Shown here one piece after another: positions 1 through 7,643 of a DNA stretch of 20,612 nt. Under the pieces are notes generated by a model. It saw only the letters and a program-made list of their open reading frames with translations, had not been told where the DNA came from and did not search any database. How positions within the stretch are numbered: position 1 is the first letter of the stretch; each line of letters begins with the position of its first letter. The stretch is from an uncultured Prevotella sp. Lineage in GTDB: Bacteria; Bacteroidota; Bacteroidia; Bacteroidales; Bacteroidaceae. Position numbers and translations under genes: made by a program. The stretch spans positions 1 through 20,612 of the forward strand of contig USPK01000034.1 of the NCBI GenBank assembly GCA_900556465.1. The letters run 5' to 3'.

Positions 1-27
1 CGCCCCGCTTCCTGCCGTTGCCGGCGG

Positions 28-132
28 ACGGGGCGGGGCCCGCTCCTTACGGGGCCAGGGCCCGTCGCCACGGGGCTAAGGCCAGTTTTTACGGGAATAG
101 GGCGAGTTTTTACGGGGCTAAGGGGAGTGTTT
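28..132 (+). repeat. 21-bp tandem repeat array A, five units
   Basis: Five consecutive 21-bp units start at 28, 49, 70, 91 and 112, each opening with ACGGG. The second and third are close to the core ACGGGGCTAAGGCCCGT plus a 4-nt linker; the fourth is ACGGGAATAGGGCGAG followed by T5. Units at 70 and 91 end in AGTTTTT. The period is exact over 105 bp. The array lies upstream of nadA and leaves a frame open through it only because 21 nt is seven codons. The same family recurs at 4272, 11276 and 17510. Function unknown. Confidence 0.85.
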
Positions 133-176
133 CCCGGAACTGGCGCCGTGAAAACCCGCCTTTGCTTTCCCGCCGC

Positions 177-197
177 GCGGCCCGGGCCGCCGTTTTT
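177..197 (+). terminator. GC-rich palindrome with T run ahead of nadA
   Basis: A perfect 14-bp palindrome, GCGGCCCGGGCCGC at 177-190, is followed by CGTTTTT. This is terminator-shaped, but the stem can be only about five pairs around a four-base loop. It could end a gene lying left of the window or sit in the nadA leader as an attenuator. Nothing else in the sequence decides between these. Confidence 0.3.
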
Positions 198-224
198 CTG
201 AGAACGAACAAGAATCTTTCGACA

Positions 225-1232
225 ATGGAACATAACAACGAAGTCAAGCAAAGCTGGTGGGAGAAAGGGTTCGCGGACGAGCCCGTGCCGGCCGGCGTGG
301 ACCTGAAGGCGGAAATCCGCCGCCTCTGCCAGGAGAAGAATGCCGTCATCCTGGCCCACTACTATACGGAAGCGGCCGTGCAGGACGTGGCCGACATCGT
401 GGGCGACAGCCTCGCACTGGCCCAGCAGGCGGCGCGTACCGACGCCGACATCATTCTCATGTGCGGCGTCCACTTCATGGGAGAGACGTGCAAGCTGCTC
501 TGTCCCGCGAAGAAGGTGCTCCTGCCCGACCTGGGCGCCACCTGTTCGCTGGCCGAGAGCTGCCCGGCCGAGGCCTTCGCGGCCTTTGTCCGCGAGCATC
601 CGGGCCACAAGGTCGTCTCGTACGTCAATACGTCCGCAGCGACGAAGGCCGTGACCGACGTGGTGGTCACTTCGGGCAATGCCCGCCAGATAGTGGAGAG
701 CTTCCCGGCCGACCAGCCCCTCATCTTCGGCCCCGACCGCAACCTGGGCAGCTATATCAACGCCGTGACGGGGCGCCGCATGCTGCTTTGGGACGGAGCC
801 TGCCACGTTCACGAGCGTTTCTCCGCCGCGCGGGTGGCTGAGCTGAAGGCCCGCTACCCCGAGGCCCGCGTGCTGGTCCACCCGGAGTGTCGCAGCGAAG
901 TCGTGGCCCTGGCCGACAAGGTCGGTTCGACGGCCGCCCTGCTTCGCTACGCCGCCGAGAGCGACGCGGACACGTTTCTCGTCGTTACGGAGAGCGGCAT
1001 CCTGCACGAGATGCGCCGCCGCGCGCCCCGGAAGACGTTCATCCCCGTCCCGCCCGAGGAGCCCGGCTGCGCCTGCAACGAGTGCCAGTACATGCGCCTC
1101 GTGACGCTGCCGAAGATGTACAACGCGCTGCGCTACGAGTGGCCCGCCGTCGAGGTGGACCCCGCCGTGGCCGAAGCCGCCGTGCGGCCCATCGACCGCA
1201 TGCTCGAGCTCTCAGCCCGCTTGGGCCTCTGA
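225..1232 (+). CDS. nadA: Quinolinate synthase NadA
   Basis: Cytosolic [4Fe-4S] enzyme that condenses iminoaspartate with dihydroxyacetone phosphate to quinolinate in de novo NAD synthesis. The 335-residue product matches the usual NadA length. The expected cluster cysteines are visible: Cys80 in MCGVHFMGE, Cys193 in GACHVHE, and Cys287 in the CACNECQYM block (Cys282, 284, 287). Other family signatures are AHYYTEAAVQD near residues 44-54 and GPDRNLG near 167. The frame stays open upstream to position 18, but that stretch is the 21-bp repeat array and low-complexity sequence. I therefore take ATG 225 (MEHNNEVKQSWW), where NadA-like sequence begins soon after. No TAnnTTTG box is seen close upstream. 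The gene converges on tcdA with five bases between the stop codons. nadB is not in the window. Confidence 0.95.
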   Translation: MEHNNEVKQSWWEKGFADEPVPAGVDLKAEIRRLCQEKNAVILAHYYTEAAVQDVADIVGDSLALAQQAARTDADIILMCGVHFMGETCKLLCPAKKVLLPDLGATCSLAESCPAEAFAAFVREHPGHKVVSYVNTSAATKAVTDVVVTSGNARQIVESFPADQPLIFGPDRNLGSYINAVTGRRMLLWDGACHVHERFSAARVAELKARYPEARVLVHPECRSEVVALADKVGSTAALLRYAAESDADTFLVVTESGILHEMRRRAPRKTFIPVPPEEPGCACNECQYMRLVTLPKMYNALRYEWPAVEVDPAVAEAAVRPIDRMLELSARLGL

Positions 1233-1237
1233 CATAC

Positions 1238-2005
1238 TTACTCCTCCCCTTCCCGGGGCCGCGACAGCGCGTCGCGGACCACGAGCGAGGCGAGCACCAG
1301 GCCGAAGGCTGCCGTGGCGTGGGCTACGGAGCCGTTGACGAGGCCCTGTTCGCCTCGCTCGTTTTCGCCCAGGTTGGGCAGCAGCTCGTCGCTGTAGACG
1401 CACTGGAACCGGCGCGCCGGGAAGAGGCCCTGCCGCTTGAACTTGCGGCGCAAGGCGGCGGCCAGCGGGCAGCCCTTCACCTTCCAGAACTCCGTAACGG
1501 CGATGCGCGTGGGGTCCATCTTGAGCGCGGCGCCCATGGAGGAGAACAGGCGGGCCCGCGAGGCCGTGGCCCGGCGGATAAGGAGGGCCTTGTCCTCCAG
1601 GCTGTCGATGGCGTCGACGACGTAGTCGAAGTCGTCGAGGACGAAGGCGTCGGCCGTCGCGGCGCCGTAGCGCTCGCAGCGGGCCCGGACATCGGCGTCG
1701 GGGGCAATGTCGAGCAGGCGCTCGCGCAGGGCCTCCACCTTCGGGCGCCCGAGAGTGGACGTCGTGGCTACGAGCTGTCGGTTCAGGTTGGAGGGGCAGA
1801 CCGCGTCGGGGTCGACGACGGTGAGGTGGCCTATGCCCGAGCGCACCAGGCTCTCGGCGCACCAGCCGCCCACGCCGCCCACGCCGAAGAGCACCACGCG
1901 CGCCGCGGCCAGGCGCTCCAGGCCCGCCGGCCCGACAAGGCGCTCCGTGCGCTGCAGGCGGGCTTGTCTGAGGTTGTCCATAGGTTCTGTCATGTTTTCA
2001 GTCAT
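1238..2005 (-). CDS. tcdA: tRNA threonylcarbamoyladenosine dehydratase (TcdA/CsdL-type E1-like enzyme)
   Basis: ThiF/MoeB/HesA-fold protein, about 255 aa. TcdA uses ATP to cyclise t6A37 of ANN-decoding tRNAs to ct6A. Visible motifs: the glycine-rich nucleotide loop GVGGVGGW near residue 38, DPDAVCPSNLNRQ, VVDAIDSLEDK, SSMGAALKMDPTRI, and FQCVYSDE, which aligns with the CVFSTE region of E. coli TcdA. It is slightly shorter than the E. coli enzyme (268 aa). Three in-frame ATGs compete (2005, 1993, 1981). The most upstream is given; 1981 (MDNLRQARLQR) is equally plausible from homology. A TAnnTTTG box at 2058-2065 supports a start in this cluster. ThiF or MoeB are alternatives, but no thiamine or molybdopterin genes are nearby and the SMGAxxxxDPT pattern favours TcdA. 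Confidence 0.85.
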   Translation of the reverse strand: MTENMTEPMDNLRQARLQRTERLVGPAGLERLAAARVVLFGVGGVGGWCAESLVRSGIGHLTVVDPDAVCPSNLNRQLVATTSTLGRPKVEALRERLLDIAPDADVRARCERYGAATADAFVLDDFDYVVDAIDSLEDKALLIRRATASRARLFSSMGAALKMDPTRIAVTEFWKVKGCPLAAALRRKFKRQGLFPARRFQCVYSDELLPNLGENERGEQGLVNGSVAHATAAFGLVLASLVVRDALSRPREGEE

Positions 2006-2057
2006 TGCGTACGTCCGGGGCCGCCGCGGCGCGTCCCGCTGCGGCGGCCCGGACGTG

Positions 2058-2065
2058 CAAAAGTA
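2058..2065 (-). promoter_or_regulatory. Bacteroidetes -7 box for tcdA
   Basis: TACTTTTG on the minus strand matches TAnnTTTG and lies 52 nt before the first candidate tcdA start. No clear -33 TTTG partner is seen. Confidence 0.55.
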
Positions 2066-2140
2066 GGAAGAAATCCGCGTTTTCCCCCTTCCGCGCGACG
2101 GAAAAGCCGGCCGCGCGGCCCGCGATTCACGATTAGTTGC

Positions 2141-2148
2141 TAACTTTG
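2141..2148 (+). promoter_or_regulatory. Bacteroidetes -7 box for the GT4 gene
   Basis: TAACTTTG matches TAnnTTTG exactly. Only eight bases separate it from the ATG at 2157, so the transcript should start within a few bases of the start codon. It is divergent from the tcdA promoter, about 75 bp away. Confidence 0.6.
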
Positions 2149-2156
2149 CCGTCACT

Positions 2157-3401
2157 ATGCGAGTTCTCTTAGTGAATACGTCCGAACTGGCCGGCGGCGC
2201 AGCCATCGCCGCAGGCCGGCTGCTGCGCGCCCTTAACCGCAACGGCATCGAGGCCGAGCTGCTGGTGCGCGACAAGCAGACGGACAATCCGCGCGTGGTG
2301 GCCCTGCCCTCCAGCCCCATGCTCCGTGCCAACTTCCTGCTGGAGCGGCTCGACGTGGTGCGGGCCAACGGGCTGCGCCGCGACAATCTCTTCGCCATCG
2401 ACCCGGCCACGCGCGGCACGGACATCACGCGCTTGCCCGAGTTCCAGAGGGCCGACGTGGTCCACCTGCACTGGGTGAACCAGGGCATGCTCTCCCTGCG
2501 CGGCCTGCGCCGCATCCTGGCCACGGGGAAACGCGTCGTCTGGACGCTCCACGACATGTGGCCCCTCACGGGTATCTGCCATCACGCCGACACGTGCGAG
2601 GGCTGGCTGAGCGGCTGTGGCCGTTGCCCGCTGCTCCACCGGCCGGGCCCCGACGACCTGTCCCACCGCACGTATGCCCGCAAGGCTGCGGCCTACGCTA
2701 CGGGCAAGATGGCCTTCGTGGCGTGCAGCGACTGGCTGGCCGCTCTGGCGCGGCGCGCCCCCTTGCTCGCGGGCCAGCGCGTAGAGAGCATTCCCAACCC
2801 GCTCGACACTTCGCTCTTCTCGCCCGCCGACCGTGGCGAGGCGCGCAGGCAGCTGGGCTTGCCGCAGGAGCGCCGTCTCGTCCTCTTCGTGGCCTACAAG
2901 GCGACGGACCCGCACAAGGGCATCGACTACTTGCGCCGGGCGATGGCCATGCTGGCGGAGCGCGACGCTACCTGGCGCGACCGCGTCGGCATCGTGGCCG
3001 TGGGGCGCGAGGCCAGTTACCTGAAAGACAGCTTCGCCGTCCCGGTCTATCCGCAGGAGTACGTGGCCGACACGGCTACGATGGTGCGCTACTACCGGGC
3101 GGCCGACGTGCTCGCCATGCCGACCCTGCGCGACAACCTGCCCAACACCGTGGCCGAGGCCATGGCCTGCGGCGTGCCCTGCGTGGCCTTCGGCGTGGGC
3201 GGCCTGCCGCAGATGATAGACCACGGCGTGAACGGCTACCTGGCCCGGCCGCAGGACGCCGCTTCGCTGGCCGAAGGGCTTCGCGTCCTGCTCGGTCCCG
3301 GGGCCAACGCCTGGGGCGCTGCCGCCCGCGAGAAGGCCGTGAAGAGCTACTCCGAGCAGGCTGTGGCCGCCCGCTATGCCCGCGTCTACTGCGACGAGTG
3401 A
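2157..3401 (+). CDS. Family 4 glycosyltransferase
   Basis: Retaining GT-B glycosyltransferase of the GT4 family, 414 aa, presumably cytosolic or membrane-associated and acting on a lipid-linked surface glycan. The N-terminal acceptor domain begins MRVLLVNTSELAGGAAIAAG and contains VVHLHWVNQG and the TLHDMWPLTGICHH block, followed by a Cys-rich segment (CHHADTC, SGCGRCPLL) common in WcaC-like Bacteroidetes GT4 proteins. The C-terminal domain carries the sugar-nucleotide EX7E-type region: NLPNTVAEAMACGVPCVAF then GGLPQMIDHGVNGYL. The start at 2157 is fixed by the conserved opening sequence although the -7 box is only eight bases away. The next gene, a GT2, starts 49 bp downstream and probably belongs to the same transcript. 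Donor and acceptor cannot be told from the sequence. Confidence 0.85.
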   Translation: MRVLLVNTSELAGGAAIAAGRLLRALNRNGIEAELLVRDKQTDNPRVVALPSSPMLRANFLLERLDVVRANGLRRDNLFAIDPATRGTDITRLPEFQRADVVHLHWVNQGMLSLRGLRRILATGKRVVWTLHDMWPLTGICHHADTCEGWLSGCGRCPLLHRPGPDDLSHRTYARKAAAYATGKMAFVACSDWLAALARRAPLLAGQRVESIPNPLDTSLFSPADRGEARRQLGLPQERRLVLFVAYKATDPHKGIDYLRRAMAMLAERDATWRDRVGIVAVGREASYLKDSFAVPVYPQEYVADTATMVRYYRAADVLAMPTLRDNLPNTVAEAMACGVPCVAFGVGGLPQMIDHGVNGYLARPQDAASLAEGLRVLLGPGANAWGAAAREKAVKSYSEQAVAARYARVYCDE

Positions 3402-3450
3402 AGGCCGGCCGCCCCCTCTTGCCACAATCAATAGCCTACTTATCATTGGT

Positions 3451-4242
3451 ATGTCAGAACCTCCGCTTATAAAAATTACCGTAGCTACGGTCACCTTCAA
3501 TGCGGCCCGTCAGATTGACCGCACTATCCGTAGCGTTGAAGAACAGGACTATCCCTACGTCGAGCATCTCATCATCGACGGCAACTCGTACGACGGAACG
3601 CTCGAGGCGGTCCATCACTACCAGGAGCGCAACAGCGTGGCCCGCGTGCCGCACGAGGTGAACTGCCTCAGCGAGCCGGACGAGGGCCTTTACGACGCGA
3701 TGAACAAGGCGCTCGACATGGCCACGGGCCACTATATCGTCTTTCTCAATGCCGGCGACAGTTTCCACGCCCCCGACACCCTGACGCGCATCGCCGATGC
3801 GGCGCGCACGCTGCCCCAACTCCCGGCCGTCATCTATGCCGACACGGACCTGGTGGACGAGGCGGGCCACTTCCTGCGCCACCGCCGCCTGGCACCGCCC
3901 GAGCACCTGACGTGGCGCTCCTTCCGCAACGGGATGCTGGTCTGCCATCAGTCGTTCTTTGCCCGGACGGACCTGGCACGCCAGGAGCGCTACGACCTGG
4001 ACTACCGCTTCTCGGCGGACTTTGACTGGTGCATCCGCATCCTGCGCGAGGCGGCGCGCCGGCAGTTGCCCTTGTGCAACGCCCACCTCGTGGCGACGGA
4101 CTACCTGGCCGAAGGCCTCACGACGCGCCACCACAAGGCCTCGCTGCGCGAACGGTTCCACATCATGGCGCGCCACTACGGCTGGCCGACGGCCGTAGCG
4201 CGCCACGTCTGGTTCGTGGTGCGCGCCGTCTTCAAGCGCTGA
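3451..4242 (+). CDS. Family 2 glycosyltransferase (WcaA-like)
   Basis: Inverting GT-A glycosyltransferase, 263 aa. The domain opens with KITVATVTFNAARQIDRTI, then DGNSYDGT near residues 43-50 (nucleotide-sugar site), SEPDEGLYDAMNKAL near 74-88 and the metal-binding-type LNAGD at 99-103. The C-terminal part has SADFDWCIRILRE, typical of WcaA-like colanic-acid or capsule transferases. ATG 3451 is chosen because the GT fold begins right after it; the frame is open further upstream but that sequence overlaps the preceding gene and is not GT-like. It follows the GT4 gene by 49 bp with no promoter box between them, so the two likely act on the same glycan. Repeat array B begins 30 bp after the stop. 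Confidence 0.85.
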   Translation: MSEPPLIKITVATVTFNAARQIDRTIRSVEEQDYPYVEHLIIDGNSYDGTLEAVHHYQERNSVARVPHEVNCLSEPDEGLYDAMNKALDMATGHYIVFLNAGDSFHAPDTLTRIADAARTLPQLPAVIYADTDLVDEAGHFLRHRRLAPPEHLTWRSFRNGMLVCHQSFFARTDLARQERYDLDYRFSADFDWCIRILREAARRQLPLCNAHLVATDYLAEGLTTRHHKASLRERFHIMARHYGWPTAVARHVWFVVRAVFKR

Positions 4243-4271
4243 GGCGCGGGCCGCCGCCGGTCGCCGCGCCG

Positions 4272-4376
4272 ACGGGGCCTATTCCCGTAAAAACTGGGCC
4301 TATTCCCGTGCGAACGGGGCTAAGGCCCGTCGCCACGCGCCCTATTCCCGTTTTTCCTACCCTTATTCCCTACCCT
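4272..4376 (+). repeat. 21-bp tandem repeat array B, four units plus one degenerate
   Basis: Units start at 4272, 4293, 4314 and 4335; a degraded fifth unit fills 4356-4376. Cores are ACGGGGCCTATTCCCGT, ACTGGGCCTATTCCCGT, ACGGGGCTAAGGCCCGT and ACGCGCCCTATTCCCGT, with linkers AAAA, GCGA, CGCC and TTTT. The asymmetric GGGAATAGG core is on the minus strand here, opposite to array A. The array fills most of the gap between the GT2 gene and recX and ends three bases before the recX ATG. Confidence 0.88.
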
Positions 4377-4379
4377 CCC

Positions 4380-4844
4380 ATGTTTCCCCTCTCTCCCGAG
4401 AAAGCCTATGCCCGGGCCACGGCCAGCTGTTCGCGCCGCGAATACTGCCGGGCCGATTGGGCGCGGAAGTTTGCAGCGGCCGGTCTGCCGGCGGCCGCTG
4501 CGCGCGAACTGCTGGACCGCCTCGAGGCGGAAGGCTACGTGGACGACCGCCGCTATGCCCGCGCCTTTGTCCACGACAAGACGGCCTACGACCTCTGGGG
4601 CCGCATCAAGGTGGCCCACGCGCTGCGGGCCAAGGGCGTGGCCGCCGGAGCGGTGGACGAGGCCCTGGCCGAGGTGGACGAGGAGGCCTACCGGGCGGGC
4701 CTGGTCCGCCTGCTGGAGCGGAAGACGCGCACCCTGCCGCCGCTCGATGCGCGCGAACGGCGGCAGCGCCTGATGCGCTACGCCGCGGGGCGCGGCTTCG
4801 AGGCGGCGCTCGTGGCGCGGCTGCTCGGCGCGGACGACGACTGA
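4380..4844 (+). CDS. recX: RecX family regulator of RecA
   Basis: Small cytosolic regulator that binds RecA filaments; 154 aa, a normal RecX length. The protein is almost all helical tri-helix repeats: AYARATASCSRREYCRADWARKF, then LLDRLEAEGYVDDRRYARAFVHDK, the central family signature, then GRIKVAHALRAKGVAAGAVDEAL. I start it at ATG 4380 (MFPLSPEKAYAR). The frame is open further upstream, but this reads straight through the 21-bp repeats as a seven-residue period (TGPIPVK-like) and is very likely non-coding. No recognisable ribosome-binding site or -7 box precedes the gene; the repeat array abuts the start codon, so any promoter must lie in or before the array. recA is not in the window. Confidence 0.85.
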   Translation: MFPLSPEKAYARATASCSRREYCRADWARKFAAAGLPAAAARELLDRLEAEGYVDDRRYARAFVHDKTAYDLWGRIKVAHALRAKGVAAGAVDEALAEVDEEAYRAGLVRLLERKTRTLPPLDARERRQRLMRYAAGRGFEAALVARLLGADDD

Positions 4845-4890
4845 GGCCCTTGCGGCCGGCTGTCAGCATATAGGGCCGCGTCCGGCCTCG

Positions 4891-4900
4891 TATCCGGATA
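4891..4900. promoter_or_regulatory. Perfect 10-bp palindrome ahead of the rpoN -7 box
   Basis: TATCCGGATA ends seven bases before the TAATTTTG box of rpoN, in the region a bound regulator or RNA polymerase would cover. A 10-bp palindrome may be chance; it is recorded as a possible operator only. Confidence 0.2.
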
Positions 4901-4907
4901 TTTTTCG

Positions 4908-4915
4908 TAATTTTG
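4908..4915 (+). promoter_or_regulatory. Bacteroidetes -7 box for the rpoN operon
   Basis: TAATTTTG matches TAnnTTTG and lies 23 bases before the rpoN ATG, giving an expected leader of about 20 nt. It is the only such box before the rpoN-PAP2-purE-ispG run. Confidence 0.6.
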
Positions 4916-4938
4916 CCTTTGCCAAACAAAAACTAATC

Positions 4939-6426
4939 ATGAGCCAGAAACTCGTACAGAATCAAGCGGCGGTACAGACGCAGCAGCTCTCCCTCCTCCA
5001 GGTGGCGCTGGCCAACCTGGTGGAGCTGCCCATCACCGAGCTGGCCGACCGCGTGCGCGACGAAATGGTGGACAACGCTGCCCTCGAGGAGGCGGACCAT
5101 GACCCCGCAGCCGCCGCCGGCGAGGCGGACGACGAGACGGCTGGCGAGGAGGGAGAGCCCGAAGAGTGGCGCGACGCCAACGGCGACTTCGGCGAAGCGA
5201 TGGGCGACTACTTCAACGACGACGAAGTGCCCGACTACCTGCGCGAACGGGCCGACGCCGCCCGCGAACGCCACGAGATGCCCCTCACCGGCGGGACGTC
5301 GTTCTACGACGACTTGCTGAACCAAATCGGGGAGCACGACTTGAACGAACATGAACGCGAGGTGATGGCCTACCTCATCGGCTCGCTCGACGCCGACGGC
5401 CTGCTGCGCAAGGACCTGGCCGCCCTGGCCGACGAACTGGCCATCTATCACGGCGTCAGCACCGACGAGGCCGAACTGACGCGCCTGCTGGGCGTGCTCC
5501 AGACGTTCGAGCCCCGCGGCATCGGCGCCCGCTCGCTCCAGGAGTGCCTGCGCCTGCAGCTCGAGGACCCGGAGCGCCGCTCGCCCTGGAAGGGGCTGGC
5601 CCTCGAGGTGGTGAACCATTATTATAAGGAGTTCATCGGAAAGCACTGGGACACGCTGCGGCAGCGCCTGGGCGTGGACGAGGAGACCATGGGCCACGTG
5701 CGCCACGAACTGACCCACCTGAACCCGATGCCAGGCAGCACGCTGGGCAGCGGTACGACCGTGACGGCGCCGACCGTGGTGCCCGACTTCTACGTACACA
5801 TTGGTGCCGACGGCCTGCCGGACGTGGAGCTGAACGACGGGGACGTGCCCGAGCTGCGCGTAAGCCGCGCCTTCAGCGACTTTATCAGCCAGTACGCCCG
5901 CCAGCGCGACAAGCTGACGCGCGAGCAGCGCGAGGCCTACGTCTATGCGCGCCAGAAGGTGGACGCCGCCCAGGCCTTCATCGGCCTTATCAACCGGCGG
6001 CGGCAGACGCTCCTGACCGTCATGCGGGCTATTGTCAGTTTGCAGCAGGACTTTTTTACAAACGACGACGACGAGGCCCAGCTCCGCCCCCTTACGCTCA
6101 AGGAGGTGGCCGCCCGGGCGGGCGTGGACATCTCTACGGTGTCGCGCGTCACGGGCAGCAAGTATGTCCAGACGGACTACGGGACCTATCCGCTGAAATA
6201 TTTCTTCTCTTCACAGTTTACCACCGAGGCGGGCGACGAACTCTCGGCCCGGAAGGTGCGCGCCGCCCTGCGCGAAATCGTAGACGCCGAGGACAAACAG
6301 CACCCCCTCTCCGACGAAGCCATCACGGCGCGGCTCAAGGACCGCGGATTGCCCGTGGCGCGCCGCACGGTGGCGAAGTACCGCGAACAGTTGGGCATCC
6401 CCGCCGCACGCCTCCGCCGCGAGTGA
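4939..6426 (+). CDS. rpoN: RNA polymerase sigma-54 factor RpoN
   Basis: Alternative sigma factor recognising -24/-12 promoters and requiring AAA+ activators; 495 aa, normal length. Region I, Gln/Leu-rich (TQQLSLLQVALANLVELP, residues about 14-32), is followed by an acidic region II (about 50-95), the core-binding domain (about 115-300, including DLNEHEREVMAYLIGSLDADG), the DNA-binding HTH (TLKEVAARAGVDISTVSR, about 385-402) and the RpoN box ARRTVAKYRE at 474-483. All key regions are present, so it should be functional. The PAP2-like gene follows after 33 bp. No sigma-54 activator gene is in the window. Confidence 0.96.
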   Translation: MSQKLVQNQAAVQTQQLSLLQVALANLVELPITELADRVRDEMVDNAALEEADHDPAAAAGEADDETAGEEGEPEEWRDANGDFGEAMGDYFNDDEVPDYLRERADAARERHEMPLTGGTSFYDDLLNQIGEHDLNEHEREVMAYLIGSLDADGLLRKDLAALADELAIYHGVSTDEAELTRLLGVLQTFEPRGIGARSLQECLRLQLEDPERRSPWKGLALEVVNHYYKEFIGKHWDTLRQRLGVDEETMGHVRHELTHLNPMPGSTLGSGTTVTAPTVVPDFYVHIGADGLPDVELNDGDVPELRVSRAFSDFISQYARQRDKLTREQREAYVYARQKVDAAQAFIGLINRRRQTLLTVMRAIVSLQQDFFTNDDDEAQLRPLTLKEVAARAGVDISTVSRVTGSKYVQTDYGTYPLKYFFSSQFTTEAGDELSARKVRAALREIVDAEDKQHPLSDEAITARLKDRGLPVARRTVAKYREQLGIPAARLRRE

Positions 6427-6459
6427 GGCCCGGGAGCCTGTCTTTTTAACGTAAGCCTT

Positions 6460-7077
6460 ATGAATAACAGGTACGTCATCCTGACCGCCCAAGTGGTCTC
6501 GTTGATTTTCTCACCGTTCTACTTGCCGGTGTTTGCTTTCGTGATGCTATTCTTCTTCAGCTACCTGAACTACATGCCGTGGACGTTCAACCTGGCCATC
6601 CTCCTGATGGTCTACACCCTCACGGTGCTGCTGCCGCGCCTGGCCATCTACGCCTACCGCAAGCTGAACGGCTGGACGCGCTACGAGCTGAGCTACCGCC
6701 GACGCCGCTACGTGCCCTATGTCCTGTCCATCTCGTGCTACGCCACGTTGCTCTATCTCATGAGCAGTCTGCGAATGCCGCGCTTCACACTGGCCATCGT
6801 GGCGGGCGCACTGGCCATACAGGTGGTCTGCGCACTCGTCAACTCCTGGGTTAAGGTGAGCACCCACGCGGCCGCTTCGGGGGGCGTCATCGGTGCGGTG
6901 GCGGCTTTCTCGGCCCTGTTGAACTTCGACCCGACCGGCTGGCTGTGCGTCAGCATCCTACTGTCCGGGATGGTTTGCTCTGCGCGCCTCATCCTGCGGC
7001 AGCACACGCTGGCCGAGGTGGGACTGGGCGTGCTCATCGGCATACTCTGCGGCTTCTTCTGCATACTGTTGATATGA
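6460..7077 (+). CDS. PAP2-like integral membrane phosphatase family protein
   Basis: A 205-residue, strongly hydrophobic protein with about six membrane segments (clear ones near residues 8-32, 44-65, 86-102, 112-130, 138-155, 160-175 and 186-205). It carries a modified PAP2 signature: VSTHAAASGG with His136 and Ser140 in place of the usual SGH motif, and RQHTLAEVGLG with Arg180 and His182 resembling the third motif. PAP2 enzymes dephosphorylate lipid phosphates such as undecaprenyl pyrophosphate or phosphatidate. The first PAP2 motif (KxxxxxxRP) is not evident, although the Arg-rich loop SYRRRRYVPY near 77-86 may stand in for it. It lies between rpoN and purE with gaps of 33 and 21 bp and is presumably cotranscribed. 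Substrate unknown. Confidence 0.7.
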   Translation: MNNRYVILTAQVVSLIFSPFYLPVFAFVMLFFFSYLNYMPWTFNLAILLMVYTLTVLLPRLAIYAYRKLNGWTRYELSYRRRRYVPYVLSISCYATLLYLMSSLRMPRFTLAIVAGALAIQVVCALVNSWVKVSTHAAASGGVIGAVAAFSALLNFDPTGWLCVSILLSGMVCSARLILRQHTLAEVGLGVLIGILCGFFCILLI

Positions 7078-7098
7078 ACCTTCAATACTTATACCGTT

Positions 7099-7605
7099 AT
7101 GACTCCTATCGTTAGCATCATCATGGGCAGTACGTCTGACTTGCCCGTTATGGAAAAGGCGGCGCGCTTCCTGGAAGAGATGGAAGTGCCCTTTGAGATG
7201 AACGCCCTCTCGGCACACCGCACGCCGGCCGAAGTGGAGAGCTTCGCCCGCGGCGCGGCCCAGCGCGGCCTGCGCGTGGTCATCGCCGGCGCCGGCATGG
7301 CCGCGGCCCTGCCCGGCGTTATCGCCGCCAACACGACGCTGCCCGTCATCGGCGTGCCCATTAAGGGAATGCTCGACGGCCTCGACGCCCTGCTCTCCAT
7401 CGTACAGATGCCTCCCGGCATTCCCGTGGCTACGGTCGGCGTGAACGGCGCGCAGAACGCCGCCATCCTGGCCGTCGAGATGCTGGCCCTATCGGACACG
7501 GCCCTAGCCGAGCGCCTGGCCGCCTACAAAGCCGGCCTGAAGGACAAAATCGTGAAGGCCAACGCCGAGCTCGCCGCCGTGAAGTATCAGTACAAGACGA
7601 ACTGA
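7099..7605 (+). CDS. purE: N5-carboxyaminoimidazole ribonucleotide mutase PurE (class I)
   Basis: Cytosolic enzyme of purine synthesis that converts N5-CAIR to CAIR; 168 aa, normal for class I PurE. Signatures in order: IIMGSTSDLPVM near residues 8-19 (phosphate and substrate binding), NALSAHRTP near 35-43 with the catalytic histidine, AGAGMAAALPGVIAA near 63-77, PVIGVPIKG, and PPGIPVATVGVNGAQNAA. The start at 7099 places the GSxSD motif at the usual distance from the N terminus. It sits 21 bp after the PAP2-like gene and 38 bp before ispG. purK is not adjacent. Confidence 0.96.
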   Translation: MTPIVSIIMGSTSDLPVMEKAARFLEEMEVPFEMNALSAHRTPAEVESFARGAAQRGLRVVIAGAGMAAALPGVIAANTTLPVIGVPIKGMLDGLDALLSIVQMPPGIPVATVGVNGAQNAAILAVEMLALSDTALAERLAAYKAGLKDKIVKANAELAAVKYQYKTN

Positions 7606-7643
7606 CGGCGCGCCGGCACGTCGCATCCCTTAATCCTGTTGCC

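Noticed and set aside
18..224. In-frame 69-residue extension of NadA
   Set aside because: It encodes repeat array A and low-complexity sequence; family similarity begins after ATG 225.
4029..4379. In-frame N-terminal extension of RecX running through the GT2 3' end and array B
   Set aside because: The sequence is the 21-bp repeat read in a seven-residue period plus an out-of-frame shadow of the GT2 gene.
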